A stretch of 64,000 bases of DNA from Tritrichomonas musculus (GCA_039105265.1 JAPFFF010000042.1:1240001-1304000); one strand, 5' to 3'. Counted from the stretch's first letter, positions 19,201-28,718 are shown. A program made the numbers and translations. Notes: generated by a model from the letters alone, not told the origin.

Positions 19201-19727
19201 TGAACGAAGTTATGTGTCTTGCTTTCGACATAGGATGCCATATTTATTACCAAGATACTGATAGTATGCATATAGAATCTGCGGATTTACCGAAACTCGA
19301 AAAGGCCTTCCGCGAGAAATATAACCGTGAACTTATCGGGAAAAATTTAGGACAATTCCATTCAGATTTCCCAGAAATAAACGGCCACAATGAGATGCCT
19401 GAATCTATTGAATCATTCTTCTTGATGAAGAAAATGTATGTAGATAAACTGCAAGATTCTACTGGAGATATTGACTATATGATACGAGGTAAAGGACTAA
19501 CTCAGAATTCTATCAAATATAAGTTCAATGAAGAGTTTCAAGGAGATGTAATGAAGCTTTACGAAACACTATATAACGGAAATTCCATCACGTTCGACTT
19601 AACAAAAGGACAACCTTGCTTCGAAATGAATAAAAATATGACTGTATCGACAAGAAAAAAATTCGAGAGATGTATCAAAACAGACTATTCTGAAGGAGAT
19701 ATTACCCAATATTTTATAAATCAATAA
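16299..19727 (+). CDS. Protein-primed family B DNA polymerase of Maverick B
   Basis: A polymerase of 1,142 residues from the ATG at 16299, or 1,160 from 16245. The later start is preferred because the extra 18 residues look like translated AT-rich leader. Exonuclease motifs are visible: YADFEAD near residue 480 and FHNLAYDIRM near 535. Polymerase motifs follow: DFDAVSLYPS near 747 (motif A), NSCYGKT near 891 (motif B) and YYQDTDS near 982 (motif C). The N-terminal region has a Q/K/E/P repeat (KQKEQP) and a conserved-looking domain before the exonuclease, as in other protein-primed Polinton polymerases. It would copy the element from a terminal protein. It converges with the integrase gene, 16 bp away. 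Confidence 0.93.
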   Translation: MRLSEATPEKLQELFELIINEKLQHEFSYYWNSQEEFLYDIRECAKYEGYDGDLDNYDAMYWYFKGKNNTPTQQPKQEEQPKQKEQPKQKEQPLKTENKSQQQIVNQIMEKLEYSPRRWEIDFERLDKDGRLLLLPKLKELFEEYIDSLPIIAKYKLAFKIKNQWHSYQLTPEIYNKLMENLTEKHFIFDIENVVPEYFYENGAEKIPEWSLFEAVRFSEFQNIKAKNDVGGSFFQYLVRENCPSNVSKYLKKLQIFTSLVDKKGKQRKELDDCCFIYALQQTGCYDDDTLNKMRLRINSRYLSQKALNELCTEFNIHVKLSFINEDANGKNKKRSVRSKKNDTNKHYLGIENAEPNRTHTMNVFNKHYFLEEKTPFSTYYINHLNQCTEDKFNKEYNVDHWRSARCFMTSSDLVRTLMKNNFFIPITFGQYKVLNTVFYKEVIDDIDLIDLEYNEEQCTKLIKEDKKKLSENNNKTYWYADFEADTSTEIHKPFLCVLQNRTGRINKTFRGEDCNKQLLDYLPDDAVVYFHNLAYDIRMLASFGLAKSIIKGTKTMKADIKYLNKTIHLKDSLPILSCKLSQLPSMFDIPDIQKEIFPYKYYTLNRLKTNIGTIGEAGENEDKIWTDEDYNLFNSNIDKISGCRIDENHFDMWKYAEFYCQQDVNILRIGFNKLREGFIKDFKVDPFNFISISSLANEVFNQRVYYPNKNLYKLGGHVRYFCSKAIYGGRCMTAYNKKWHVKKNLCDFDAVSLYPSAMSRLYTVEGKPKVIEQDQLNYSFLSQQSAYIVEIEITKIKKHYAFPLIVQKINGLNRNNDYLSENQTIKIVVDNITLEDFIEFQQIEFNILRGYYWDGKKDYRIQDCIREIFNKRLEYKKQKNPLQNLYKLIMNSCYGKTIERPVDKDYKYLHEGDELDKYWAKNYNKIVEDIQLNNSDIHAIKTLKQIDNHFNFSLLGIQVLSMSKRIMNEVMCLAFDIGCHIYYQDTDSMHIESADLPKLEKAFREKYNRELIGKNLGQFHSDFPEINGHNEMPESIESFFLMKKMYVDKLQDSTGDIDYMIRGKGLTQNSIKYKFNEEFQGDVMKLYETLYNGNSITFDLTKGQPCFEMNKNMTVSTRKKFERCIKTDYSEGDITQYFINQ

Positions 19728-19743
19728 GCATAGCTTACTTGCC

Positions 19744-21606
19744 TCAGGCAATTTTCCACCTAGGCATCATTTGTCTCGTATTTTTTTGTCCCTCTATTTC
19801 ATACAAACCATTCTTGAACCCAACAACTCTATACTTTCCTGGCTGTACATTTGACCTTCTCTTCATCATTCCATCCTTTTCGTTATACAATTTTACCGAC
19901 ATTCCTTTTGGCAAATAGAATCCTTTACTCGTCATTATGTCATAATTTTCTTTACAAATATTCATCACAATCAACGATTCCAGTTCTTTATCTTCATGAA
20001 CCATCCTCGGAGACACACTTTTCCTGGCATATTTTGAGAGTGTTTTATGAGGTGCGTTATTATATTGCCTCACTAATTCTTCCATTATCGACGGAGTAAT
20101 TATCCCAATTCCCATATTGTAAGCCATATCTCTCAGTGTCCTGATGACTCTATCTATCAGTCCCAAAGAACTGTGCATCGGGTCTGTTTTTACCTGTTTT
20201 TGCTCCTTTTTCATGAAGTCTGGATAGTTTCCCATTCTCATTCTTGGTGCAGTTTGCCATTCTATTCTATGAGCTCTATAGTATTCTTGTGCCTTTCTTG
20301 AGTTAAAAGAGCCCTCTCCATCAAACGTCAAGCTCTTTATTACAACGCCAGATTGCAGCAATTTATCGAGGGTTTTCAAGTAAGTATCTGTTGATTTATC
20401 ATATTTGGCGAATTTCTGATGCTTTTCTTCGACTCGCAGAGGCTCGTCAACTGACGCTTCTTTCTCTTCTCCAAACAATATCTGGTTGACCAACTCAACG
20501 TACAAATATCTTGTATTGACATTTATCATGACCAAATAACATAATTTATCAACAAACATCAAATCAATAATATAGGAATTTCTTGATGAAACTTTATGGA
20601 GCTGATACATCTTCGCGTTCTTTTTCAGCGGAAAGTATGATGTGTTCTCGGCTATTTTGACCTGTCTGTCGGGAAACAAATTCTTCAAAGCTCTTATTTT
20701 ACTCTCTGTTTTGAACCCAATAATATTTTGCTCCTGAGGAATTTCATAGGTTGAATATGTCGTTGGCTGGAAATAAAATTTATTGACGTATCTATTGTAT
20801 CTCTCGTCTTCGGACAAACTACTCTCTCCCCAACCCCTACTGACTCTATTGAATTCCTCTTTATCTAGTAGTCTCTCATGATTATAAACAACAAATTCGT
20901 TCAATTTGTCCATAAAACTGTCTCTAAAAATAGGTCTTTTAGGTCTTTGTCTCTTTTCCCATTCCTCTACAAATTCGTCATAAATTTGTTGTATATCATC
21001 ATCTTGAATCACAATTCTTGTATAAACTCTGGACGTATCTTCAAAGAGATATATGTGTTTATTCCCTCCATTTTGCTGAATAAAATCTCTGACTGCACCA
21101 AATTGTGGCTTGTTTTTGTTGGTCAATTTTTGTCTGAACAATTCTTCTTTGGCTCTTTCGCAAGCATCTTTGTACCTGGATTCATTTACTCTTTTGATGC
21201 CTTCTTTTAGTTGTTCTATCCTTGCAAAAAGCAATCTATCGATTCTGTCTTGGTTGATTCTCAAGAAATTATTTATGTGTTGAATGTCTGTTCGAGTAAA
21301 AATATGGTTATAAGAAAATTTTCTCCCATGATTGAAGCAATAAGAAGTATCGTCTGTATAGTCCAAAAAGTCGTCCAAAGAGTCTATTTTCTGATTTCCT
21401 AGCCAGTCCATTATCCTCTCAGCTTTATAATTTACTTTTTGTTGAGGGTCAGAAAGGCATCTACAAAATATCCGGATTTTATTACTGGTATTCAGGACAT
21501 CCACATCATTGCCTCTCAACAAATCGTCTATCGGCAAGTTTGTTTCCGATATGATATGATTTATTATTTTATCCGAATTATTGTAAAGCAATTTACTTGT
21601 ATTCAT
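19744..21606 (-). CDS. Integrase of Maverick B with long N-terminal extension
   Basis: A 620-residue protein. The C-terminal half is a retroviral-type integrase: the core spans roughly residues 335-560, including IIDLMFVDKLCYLVMINVNT, IKSLTFDGEGSFNSRKA, GLIDRVIRTLRDMAYNMGIG and VRQYNNAPHKTLSKYA. A basic C-terminal beta segment (GKYRVVGFKNGLYEIEGQ) resembles the DNA-binding tail of integrases. The first 330 residues are a helical extension absent from the element A integrase. They begin MNTSKLLYNNSDKIINHIIS and have no recognised domain. The start codon is 18 bp from the divergent gene at 21624. Confidence 0.85.
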   Translation of the reverse strand: MNTSKLLYNNSDKIINHIISETNLPIDDLLRGNDVDVLNTSNKIRIFCRCLSDPQQKVNYKAERIMDWLGNQKIDSLDDFLDYTDDTSYCFNHGRKFSYNHIFTRTDIQHINNFLRINQDRIDRLLFARIEQLKEGIKRVNESRYKDACERAKEELFRQKLTNKNKPQFGAVRDFIQQNGGNKHIYLFEDTSRVYTRIVIQDDDIQQIYDEFVEEWEKRQRPKRPIFRDSFMDKLNEFVVYNHERLLDKEEFNRVSRGWGESSLSEDERYNRYVNKFYFQPTTYSTYEIPQEQNIIGFKTESKIRALKNLFPDRQVKIAENTSYFPLKKNAKMYQLHKVSSRNSYIIDLMFVDKLCYLVMINVNTRYLYVELVNQILFGEEKEASVDEPLRVEEKHQKFAKYDKSTDTYLKTLDKLLQSGVVIKSLTFDGEGSFNSRKAQEYYRAHRIEWQTAPRMRMGNYPDFMKKEQKQVKTDPMHSSLGLIDRVIRTLRDMAYNMGIGIITPSIMEELVRQYNNAPHKTLSKYARKSVSPRMVHEDKELESLIVMNICKENYDIMTSKGFYLPKGMSVKLYNEKDGMMKRRSNVQPGKYRVVGFKNGLYEIEGQKNTRQMMPRWKIA

Positions 21607-21623
21607 TTTTTATTTGGTAGAAA

Positions 21624-21863
21624 ATGTCTCAAGAACAGCCCGCTCTCCTCCCTCTCAAAAACTGGCACGGTAGAAAAACTTTCGCCACTCCTACTCTGAA
21701 ACAACTCAAATCTCGTCTTCAATATTATCGAAGGATATTGAACCAAACACCTCCCACGGACCCCAAAAAAATAGCAAAAAGAGAGAAGATTCAACGAAAA
21801 TATGACAGAGATATGAAGGTAAGAAATCTGTTAAATAGAGCTGTTAGCAATCTTTACTCCTGA
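21624..21863 (+). CDS. Small basic protein of Maverick B
   Basis: A 79-residue lysine/arginine-rich protein (LKQLKSRLQYYRRIL, KKIAKREKIQRKYDRDMK). It is probably helical and nucleic-acid-binding by composition, but of no recognised family. It is divergent from the integrase with an 18-bp gap and is followed 22 bp later by another plus-strand gene. TCATT, a possible initiator, lies about 20 bp upstream and overlaps the integrase start codon. Confidence 0.5.
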   Translation: MSQEQPALLPLKNWHGRKTFATPTLKQLKSRLQYYRRILNQTPPTDPKKIAKREKIQRKYDRDMKVRNLLNRAVSNLYS

Positions 21864-21884
21864 AAATTTTTTGTTATTCAAATA

Positions 21885-22391
21885 ATGTCTGGAACTCTCC
21901 GACAAGCTCGTATACTGTCATCAGAAGCAAAAAGCAAGAATAATACATCAATTTCGCAAGAACAGAATACCAATATCCAAATAACTTATCCCAATGTCCC
22001 TCAACTTAACGCCTCAAAAACAGTCTCTCGAAGCAATAGTTTGTCTGATTTAAAGAACTACAATCAGCTTGACTCCCTCGAGCAAAAAAATAAATTCCTT
22101 GAAATGCTCGTTTCTGTCTATGAGGACAATCCACTAAAAGTGAATGCTTATCTCGTTTGTAATACTACATCTCTCATGAATATGATTAAACTCTTGACCG
22201 ACGCAGATAAAGTCGAATTAGTATTGGACGAAGATATCGCCTGTAATTCCTGTTGTTCCTCCGACAAATTGATATATATTTCGAAGATTCTCATAACGAA
22301 AAACAACAAGACAGAAGACATGAAATATGCCTACAATGACATCTACTCACAGTTCATAAAATATGGCATAAGTCTCAAAATATGTGTTTAA
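21885..22391 (+). CDS. Unrecognised 168-residue protein of Maverick B
   Basis: Serine/asparagine-rich N-terminus (SKNNTSISQEQNTNI), then a helical middle and a C-terminal part with a CNSCC cysteine cluster near residue 125. There is no family match that I can name. Its last 4 bp overlap the 3' end of the fibre-like gene on the opposite strand, so the two are convergent. Confidence 0.5.
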   Translation: MSGTLRQARILSSEAKSKNNTSISQEQNTNIQITYPNVPQLNASKTVSRSNSLSDLKNYNQLDSLEQKNKFLEMLVSVYEDNPLKVNAYLVCNTTSLMNMIKLLTDADKVELVLDEDIACNSCCSSDKLIYISKILITKNNKTEDMKYAYNDIYSQFIKYGISLKICV

Positions 22392-25300
22392 GATTTGAAA
22401 ATAGCCAATATATGTTCGTTTATTTTTGCACTTACTTTGCCCACAATACTTTGTTGAATCTTTAAAGTCATGGCATAATCCTCGTCCAAAATCCTTCCGT
22501 CATATAGAATTACATCTCCTATTTGATACAAATTGGCGTCATCGACATAAAATAAATAGTCTCCGTGTGAAGCGAATTTGACGCATCCGTTTTCTGAATC
22601 TACCTCTACAATGACACCAACAAATTCCTTCCATGAACCGTCTATGATTACAGAACAAATACAGTCTGTGGTGTCTTCTGCAGTCGAACTGACGAACATA
22701 TTTTTTTGTTGGTCTCTTCTGTACACATGGCCTGATAAAAATACCGGTTTTCCAATCTTATAGTCCGATATTTCTTCACCCGCTTCTATTGGGGCATAAT
22801 GAGTAATTGTATTTGAGCCGTTTGATGTTATTTTGCCAGAAACAGTTAAATCACCGGTAATATTTGTGTCATAATGCAATTTAATAGTTTTTGTATTATT
22901 ATTCATATTATGGTTTAATGTTATGAATTCAAAAGGACCTACATATAATATCATTGATCGACCTGTATTATCGGCGTTTTTATAACGAACAGACACGTGT
23001 TCTGTAAATGAAGTACCTAAAAGAATGGTACATTTATCATCACCTGTTTTTGAATACACATTCAGAGGAAAATTTGTAGTTGCAGAAGATATTGTCAACG
23101 TGCCATTAATAGTTGAATCACCTTCTTTCGGAACATATTTTTCATCGGATTCTGTTTTTAATGCATATTTTGCATCACATTCTGATTCCGTTAAATATTT
23201 ATCAGTTTCTGTTTTGTACAAATCAGTGCTTATTTCTACTTTATCTTTATTAATCGCTATTATTTTTGAACTATTCAAGTATAACGATAATTTTGGAATA
23301 TTATTTTTTAATTCATACAATATTTCGCTCTTATTTGCCAAATCTAATCCAAAATTTATAAGCGCTTGTTTTGCTGAACTTGATGAATAAATATCAAATA
23401 TATTTAAGTCAGAACCTTTTATCATAACTCGTCCAGCAACTACTAACTGGTCTCTTATTGTTGTTTTATATTTTTGAGATTTATATGTACAGTTTATCAT
23501 ATCAACATCTTTATATTGTATCATAAATTCTTCAGTATAAGGCGCATATCTTAATGTGACATAACTATTTTCGTTACATAATCTTATATCTGGATAATAT
23601 GGATTATTCACTATTAGCGATGGAGAATTATTTGTAAAAGTAGTAGATATCGATAATGAACCATCATTATTTTTCTCTACATAACCCGATAAGTCGACAG
23701 GTTCTGGAATCTCACTTTTCACTTGCTCAATAGCACGGGTCAATTCTGTTTTCTGAGCAAAATTAGCTTTTACGAAATTTATATTTGGAATACAATATTC
23801 GTCATAAACTTCAGGTTCGTATGAATAACTTACAGACTCTAGGTCCACAACATAATTTCCGTTATATCTGAATGTTCCACCGTAATAGAAAAAGTATATA
23901 GAAAAAGTATTTTCGCCTTTCTTGTAATGATAATATTCCGCGTCTTCACTGTCATACAAATATTCTCCTGAAATATCTTCATTATCACAAGAGCCTTTCA
24001 CAAAAAGTGATGATTTCTTTAATATGTTGCATAAATCTCTATCCAAATTTGTGATATAAGTTCTTTTATCCTCATCATTTGTTGTTCCATTTACGAATTT
24101 TGTAGCGATTGATAATTCTTGAGTTATTTTCTCAGTTGATAATATATCTGTTTTTAACGCATATTTTCCATCCGCTTCTTCCTTTGAAATATATCCCGAT
24201 AAATCGACTGTTTTGAGCTGTTTCATATGATTATCTATCAATTTTTTGACTGCCTTTGCTGTAATCAATTGTTTGTTAGTCAGTTCTTCACCCAACAAAA
24301 TCGGTTTCTGTTCTCTTGTCATCGACATAATCCAAACAGCTGAAGGACAATTTTCTGCATATACATCTAAATACGGAACATTTATTCGAAAATCTTCATA
24401 CTCTCCGTCTATTTTAATCTCCTCATTGTCATCAACTCCATAACAAAGATATCGGAAACATTTCTTGTCAAACGCCTCTATTTCTTCAATAAATTCCAGC
24501 GCGGTTCGAATCTCTCTTGGAGCAGCAAGAACATCAACGTCCCGAACTATTGCCTCCGCTCCTTCTGAAACCTCTTCACCAGCAAAACAAAAGCTTTTTA
24601 CCTTTGATATTCCCTCTGCCGCCAACGATAAAAGCGCCTTTGGACCGCCGACAAAATTTACTGTGGCACCAGCTATACACACAACATCTTTGATATAATT
24701 AAACCAATTTGTCTTGTTTTTCATATCGTTTAGTTGTTTTTGGAGGTTTGAATAAAGATTTTGCAGCTCAGATATTCTATTATTTGCTATATCTACTGTA
24801 TTTCCCAAAGAATTTAGAACAAAAAGATGAGACTCAATATTTTCTCCAATAACGACGCCAGAAGTCTGTATATTACAGTTTGTGTATAAAGTACTGCATG
24901 CTTCAGGTCTTGGTACGACAGAATAATACCCACATCCTGCTAGAAACTCAAAAGTATTTCCTCCTTCTTTATATGAAACATCTGGTATCGGAAAAATTAC
25001 TTCTTTGTCAGAGGGCATATAAAGTATCAGGCTGTAAGGAGGATTCCCAATATCTATTCGGCTATTGTAGTGGAAAGGAATATATTTATAACAATTTTCT
25101 GAAACAACTTTATAGCACGATTCTGACTCATAACTGCTATGAGAATACCCAAATTCAGAGGTATATTCTATTCCGTTTATATTTAAACTTGCCGAAAAAT
25201 TGCATGACTCTTTCTTGGTACATTTCAGTAGAACACTCCAATATCCGTCTTTATCTTCGTATTTAGCCACTTCGCAATCGTTAAATGTACAAAGCCCTTT

Positions 25301-26359
25301 CTCAACAATGACTTCAAAAGGATTTTTGTCGGAATAATTATGTATCCAATTCCTTAGGACGTATCGATTTGTGTCGTTTTGCTCAATGAAAATTCCTTGA
25401 TATGTATGTTTGAAGAACTCAGTTTCTCCTTTGATTGATTTGGAGCCAGGAATATTGTATGACAAATTATTGCCGACCCATTCATTATTTTGCTTTGTGA
25501 GTTTGAAATCTGTACCAAATACCTCATCATGGAACTCAAAAGTTTGTCCATCTAAGAGCTTGTCAAATTCTTCTGTTCCGGGAATATAGCCCCAATCAGC
25601 ATAATAATATTGTTCATTTTCTGTGGTCCCAAACGACTTCATCTCATAGAAATTCGGTAAAGGAGAAGTATAAAGTTTGAGACAATTTTCTGCATCGACA
25701 TTATTACATTTGATATTTATGAGGTTAGATTCCTTGTTTGAAATATACTGCTTAACCTTTCCTGTAAAGTTTATTTTCATGAAACCAGAAGTAAAGAGGT
25801 CAAAAGGATTATCAAGAGATTCCTTACTCATATAAATTCGGGCGGATAATTCGTTTTCAATATAGGAAATTGCGTTATTTGAGTCGATTTTGGGATTCGT
25901 AAATTTGCCTGTTTTTGTATCTATTTTTGCTTCCCCAAACGTTGAACAGTTTATTGTAAAAACATTTCCTGAATAGTCAGATGGAATATCTATTTTGATT
26001 TCCAATATATTGTATTCGTCATTTTCTTTTTTCGACAAGGAGTTTAAATCAAGGGAATAGGCGTCAAGACCATCTTCATATGATAATTCATTAACTGAGC
26101 CAGGGGACATTTCCAAAGAAGTTATTCGTTCTTCATGATCGTTTATATCACTCGATATAACGCTCAGAGCTTGCGCATGATTGATGAGTTGAGATTTCAG
26201 AGAGATTCCTCCCAAATTTATATCTCCTCCAACGGTCAAATCTTGTTCTATATCAGCTGTTTTGGCGCTTATTTCATCACAGTTTATTGAGGAAGGATTC
26301 TTTGAACCACCTATAAATGCACCGTCTAAAGCGTTCTGTTTAGTCAGTATTGCTGTCAT
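22388..26359 (-). CDS. Giant fibre/spike-like protein of Maverick B
   Basis: A protein of 1,323 residues from the ATG at 26359; an earlier ATG at 26386 would overlap the divergent neighbour. It looks like a multidomain virus fibre. A fibre-like N-terminus (GGSKNPSSINCDEISAKTAD, DLTVGGDINLGG) is followed by beta-rich domains and a central coiled coil (ISELQNLYSNLQKQLNDM). After that come repeated stalk motifs of the kind DLSGYISKEEADGKYALK, DLSGYVEKNNDGS and LTESECDAKYALK, and a C-terminal GDLTVSGKITSNGS-type repeat. The stalk motifs are like those of phage tail fibres, where they form trimers. A role in host-cell attachment is inference. It is the largest gene of the element. Confidence 0.65.
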   Translation of the reverse strand: MTAILTKQNALDGAFIGGSKNPSSINCDEISAKTADIEQDLTVGGDINLGGISLKSQLINHAQALSVISSDINDHEERITSLEMSPGSVNELSYEDGLDAYSLDLNSLSKKENDEYNILEIKIDIPSDYSGNVFTINCSTFGEAKIDTKTGKFTNPKIDSNNAISYIENELSARIYMSKESLDNPFDLFTSGFMKINFTGKVKQYISNKESNLINIKCNNVDAENCLKLYTSPLPNFYEMKSFGTTENEQYYYADWGYIPGTEEFDKLLDGQTFEFHDEVFGTDFKLTKQNNEWVGNNLSYNIPGSKSIKGETEFFKHTYQGIFIEQNDTNRYVLRNWIHNYSDKNPFEVIVEKGLCTFNDCEVAKYEDKDGYWSVLLKCTKKESCNFSASLNINGIEYTSEFGYSHSSYESESCYKVVSENCYKYIPFHYNSRIDIGNPPYSLILYMPSDKEVIFPIPDVSYKEGGNTFEFLAGCGYYSVVPRPEACSTLYTNCNIQTSGVVIGENIESHLFVLNSLGNTVDIANNRISELQNLYSNLQKQLNDMKNKTNWFNYIKDVVCIAGATVNFVGGPKALLSLAAEGISKVKSFCFAGEEVSEGAEAIVRDVDVLAAPREIRTALEFIEEIEAFDKKCFRYLCYGVDDNEEIKIDGEYEDFRINVPYLDVYAENCPSAVWIMSMTREQKPILLGEELTNKQLITAKAVKKLIDNHMKQLKTVDLSGYISKEEADGKYALKTDILSTEKITQELSIATKFVNGTTNDEDKRTYITNLDRDLCNILKKSSLFVKGSCDNEDISGEYLYDSEDAEYYHYKKGENTFSIYFFYYGGTFRYNGNYVVDLESVSYSYEPEVYDEYCIPNINFVKANFAQKTELTRAIEQVKSEIPEPVDLSGYVEKNNDGSLSISTTFTNNSPSLIVNNPYYPDIRLCNENSYVTLRYAPYTEEFMIQYKDVDMINCTYKSQKYKTTIRDQLVVAGRVMIKGSDLNIFDIYSSSSAKQALINFGLDLANKSEILYELKNNIPKLSLYLNSSKIIAINKDKVEISTDLYKTETDKYLTESECDAKYALKTESDEKYVPKEGDSTINGTLTISSATTNFPLNVYSKTGDDKCTILLGTSFTEHVSVRYKNADNTGRSMILYVGPFEFITLNHNMNNNTKTIKLHYDTNITGDLTVSGKITSNGSNTITHYAPIEAGEEISDYKIGKPVFLSGHVYRRDQQKNMFVSSTAEDTTDCICSVIIDGSWKEFVGVIVEVDSENGCVKFASHGDYLFYVDDANLYQIGDVILYDGRILDEDYAMTLKIQQSIVGKVSAKINEHILAIFKS

Positions 26360-26373
26360 TTTATAATAAATAA
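26360..26373. promoter_or_regulatory. 14-bp divergent intergenic gap with presumed back-to-back promoters
   Basis: Only 14 bp (TTTATAATAAATAA) separates the fibre-like ATG from the ATG of the 110-residue gene. Any promoter elements must overlap the coding sequences or be extremely compact. No TCAYW initiator fits inside the gap. Confidence 0.4.
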
Positions 26374-26706
26374 ATGCCCAAGACATACTTCATTACCAAG
26401 AAATACAACAATATTTTGCCCTCAGAATTCACAAATTCATTGAATAAACGATATATTTCCTTCCAATATTGTCGAGCTACTTGTAATGGATATCTGGACG
26501 GAGAAACAGAAATGCACGCTTCATTTATTCAAAGAGATGAGTACGAAGATTCTCTTGTCTGGTACGCCAATTTGCCTTGTCCGGACGATAATAGGAAATA
26601 CGAATTTGTCGGGACAAAAAGAGAGTTTAGGATATGGTTCACAGACGCAGAAGGGAACGAAATAAAGCCTGATAACTTCACTGTTTTCTTGAAGTTAGAG
26701 TATTGA
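26374..26706 (+). CDS. 110-residue beta-rich protein, possible capsid-associated
   Basis: Predicted mainly beta. It ends in a pattern (REFRIWFTDAEGNEIKPDNF then LKLEY) that resembles the C-terminal strands of minor capsid proteins in other Polintons, where a W-x-T/D-D-x-x-G-N segment is common. The resemblance is from memory and short. It lies between the fibre-like gene (divergent) and the probable major capsid gene (convergent, 52 bp), which fits a structural role. Confidence 0.4.
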   Translation: MPKTYFITKKYNNILPSEFTNSLNKRYISFQYCRATCNGYLDGETEMHASFIQRDEYEDSLVWYANLPCPDDNRKYEFVGTKREFRIWFTDAEGNEIKPDNFTVFLKLEY

Positions 26707-26758
26707 GCATGCGCAAGTACTGAGGATGTGCAAAAAAAATATTTTTTTACTGTTTTTT

Positions 26759-28648
26759 TTACTCTTTTCCTGCAGGCACGCCAGTCTGATAATATTCGAC
26801 TCCATTAACGCTCCAAGTGAAATATGTATCAGAACAGATCCAGGCTTCTGGACTGGGAGGATGCATATTGGGATATTCTGGGTCGGGAATAAAGTATGTG
26901 TCATCATCGCCACGATACATTGGCTGACCTCTGAACGTAACGGTTATTGAAGTACTTCCTGTGTCTATTCCGTCAAATACATAGCCTGCATTACTCCTTT
27001 CAAGTTGGAAGTTTATACCAAAAGATGTTCCGTCTGAGCGGCAATTTGTATATCTTTTTCCTGTTGCTGGGTCGTTTAATGGCTGTGTGAAAGAGTCTTC
27101 AAATTCTTGTGTGGCTTCTAAGGCTCCATCTAGTTCGTTTGCGATAAGCTGATGTTGATAAAATCTTGCAGCACAAGTATTGGCAAATTCTGTGTCTGGA
27201 TATGTTCTTTTATTGACTACAAGCTGGACATTTTGATACATAATATTGTCGAAACAAGTAATGTCAGCAGGAGATTTTGGAAACATCATTGTGATATTTG
27301 TCGCATTTCTCAATGGAATTGACTTACTGATTTCGAGACCGTTTACTTTGGCAGTTCCTTCGAAAATTTCTCTTGTAAGTTCCTGAGATGGAATCAATAA
27401 AGGAGTTTGTAATTCTCTGACAAGTCCTTGATAAACATCTTGTTTGAGGCCAAAACCTGCCAAATTTGAACGACCTAATTGAATAGTTCCTCCAAGGACA
27501 TCCAAAGTAATTTTCTCTGTTTTGAGATTTATATTGTCTGATTTTGTTGTGGCGAGTAAGGCGCCTTTCAATTCACTTTTGATAATTTTGACAGTATCTC
27601 CTGGATCCAATGGTTTGTCTGGATTAGCTGCTGCGATTAATTCTGCAAATTCTCTTTTATTGACATCATCTCTTGAAACTCCATATTTTGTAAATTCTTC
27701 GTCAGTATATCCGAAATTGATTGTTGGATGTTCCAAAACATCGTCATCATATACATTTGCGCCTTTGTATCTTTGATACTCGATATGAAGTTTTTGTGAA
27801 GGAGTTGGTTTTGCAGAATAATGAGATACTATGACAGACGGACGGCCTATTTGTGTGAATTTTCTTGAGATTGGGATTACAGCAGGCATTTCTTCGGCAA
27901 TTTCTTTGTCTTCCAAAAATTGTAGAGTTTCCTTAACGATATTTGGATTGATTTGTGCCCAGACAAGAGCGCGTAAAGATGTTTTGACCTCTTCTTCTAT
28001 CTCTCCACAAATTGCGTTTGGATATAACTGCCATGCCTGAAGAGCCAGTTGGTCGACAAATGGGATGGTTAATTCAATGGTAAATTTATGTGGTTGTCCA
28101 TCAGCAATATCCTTTAAATCGACATAACAACCGCAAACAGATGGGGAGAATTGACTGACATTTTCCCAAGTAGAATGAGAATATTTTGATGTTGCTTTTG
28201 CATCACGAGGTTTGATGGAGTTATAGGCGAAAGATTCTCTTTGGAGTTCGTCTTGTCGATATGCGCCTAAGAGTTTATCATTTATCCAGAAGCGACAATC
28301 TTCATAAAATTCTACAGCATTCTTGAATCCGACAAATATTTTCATCAATCCATTTGTGTCTGCAGATACGTCAATGGGCTGGGACAATTTAATGATAAAG
28401 TCAAGGAGAATTGTGGTAAAAGACTTTTCAATTTGGGTGATTGTATGGCCGGAATGAGATAATTTGATACGTGTTTTTGTGCCGACTGGGAGTGGGGCGT
28501 CTTTGTCTTTGAACTCTTCCATGACGAAAGAAAATGTATTATCTCCTCCGTTTCTTTGAATGAGATTTCGTAATTTTGACTGGAAAAATGAGAGAACATC
28601 GCCTTCATCATTTCCTAAATTTTTGGTCTGTGCGTTGTAGTAGGTCAT
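26759..28648 (-). CDS. Probable major capsid protein of Maverick B
   Basis: A 629-residue beta-rich protein of the size and character expected for a double jelly-roll major capsid protein of Polintons. Signs are a hydrophobic strand-rich start (FTTILLDFIIKLSQPID), a mid-protein FVDQLALQAWQLYPNA helix, repeated aromatic/proline turns and a C-terminal ITVTFRGQPMYRGDDDTY segment. There is no single diagnostic motif. The call rests on length, composition and its place next to the pVI-like and ATPase genes. The ATG at 28648 is 70 bp from the divergent pVI-like gene. Confidence 0.65.
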   Translation of the reverse strand: MTYYNAQTKNLGNDEGDVLSFFQSKLRNLIQRNGGDNTFSFVMEEFKDKDAPLPVGTKTRIKLSHSGHTITQIEKSFTTILLDFIIKLSQPIDVSADTNGLMKIFVGFKNAVEFYEDCRFWINDKLLGAYRQDELQRESFAYNSIKPRDAKATSKYSHSTWENVSQFSPSVCGCYVDLKDIADGQPHKFTIELTIPFVDQLALQAWQLYPNAICGEIEEEVKTSLRALVWAQINPNIVKETLQFLEDKEIAEEMPAVIPISRKFTQIGRPSVIVSHYSAKPTPSQKLHIEYQRYKGANVYDDDVLEHPTINFGYTDEEFTKYGVSRDDVNKREFAELIAAANPDKPLDPGDTVKIIKSELKGALLATTKSDNINLKTEKITLDVLGGTIQLGRSNLAGFGLKQDVYQGLVRELQTPLLIPSQELTREIFEGTAKVNGLEISKSIPLRNATNITMMFPKSPADITCFDNIMYQNVQLVVNKRTYPDTEFANTCAARFYQHQLIANELDGALEATQEFEDSFTQPLNDPATGKRYTNCRSDGTSFGINFQLERSNAGYVFDGIDTGSTSITVTFRGQPMYRGDDDTYFIPDPEYPNMHPPSPEAWICSDTYFTWSVNGVEYYQTGVPAGKE

Positions 28649-28718
28649 TTGATTTAATATAAAAATGACAATAAAGGAGTTGTAAAGTTTGTTATATGAA
28701 CATTTTACTTAAAAGGAA

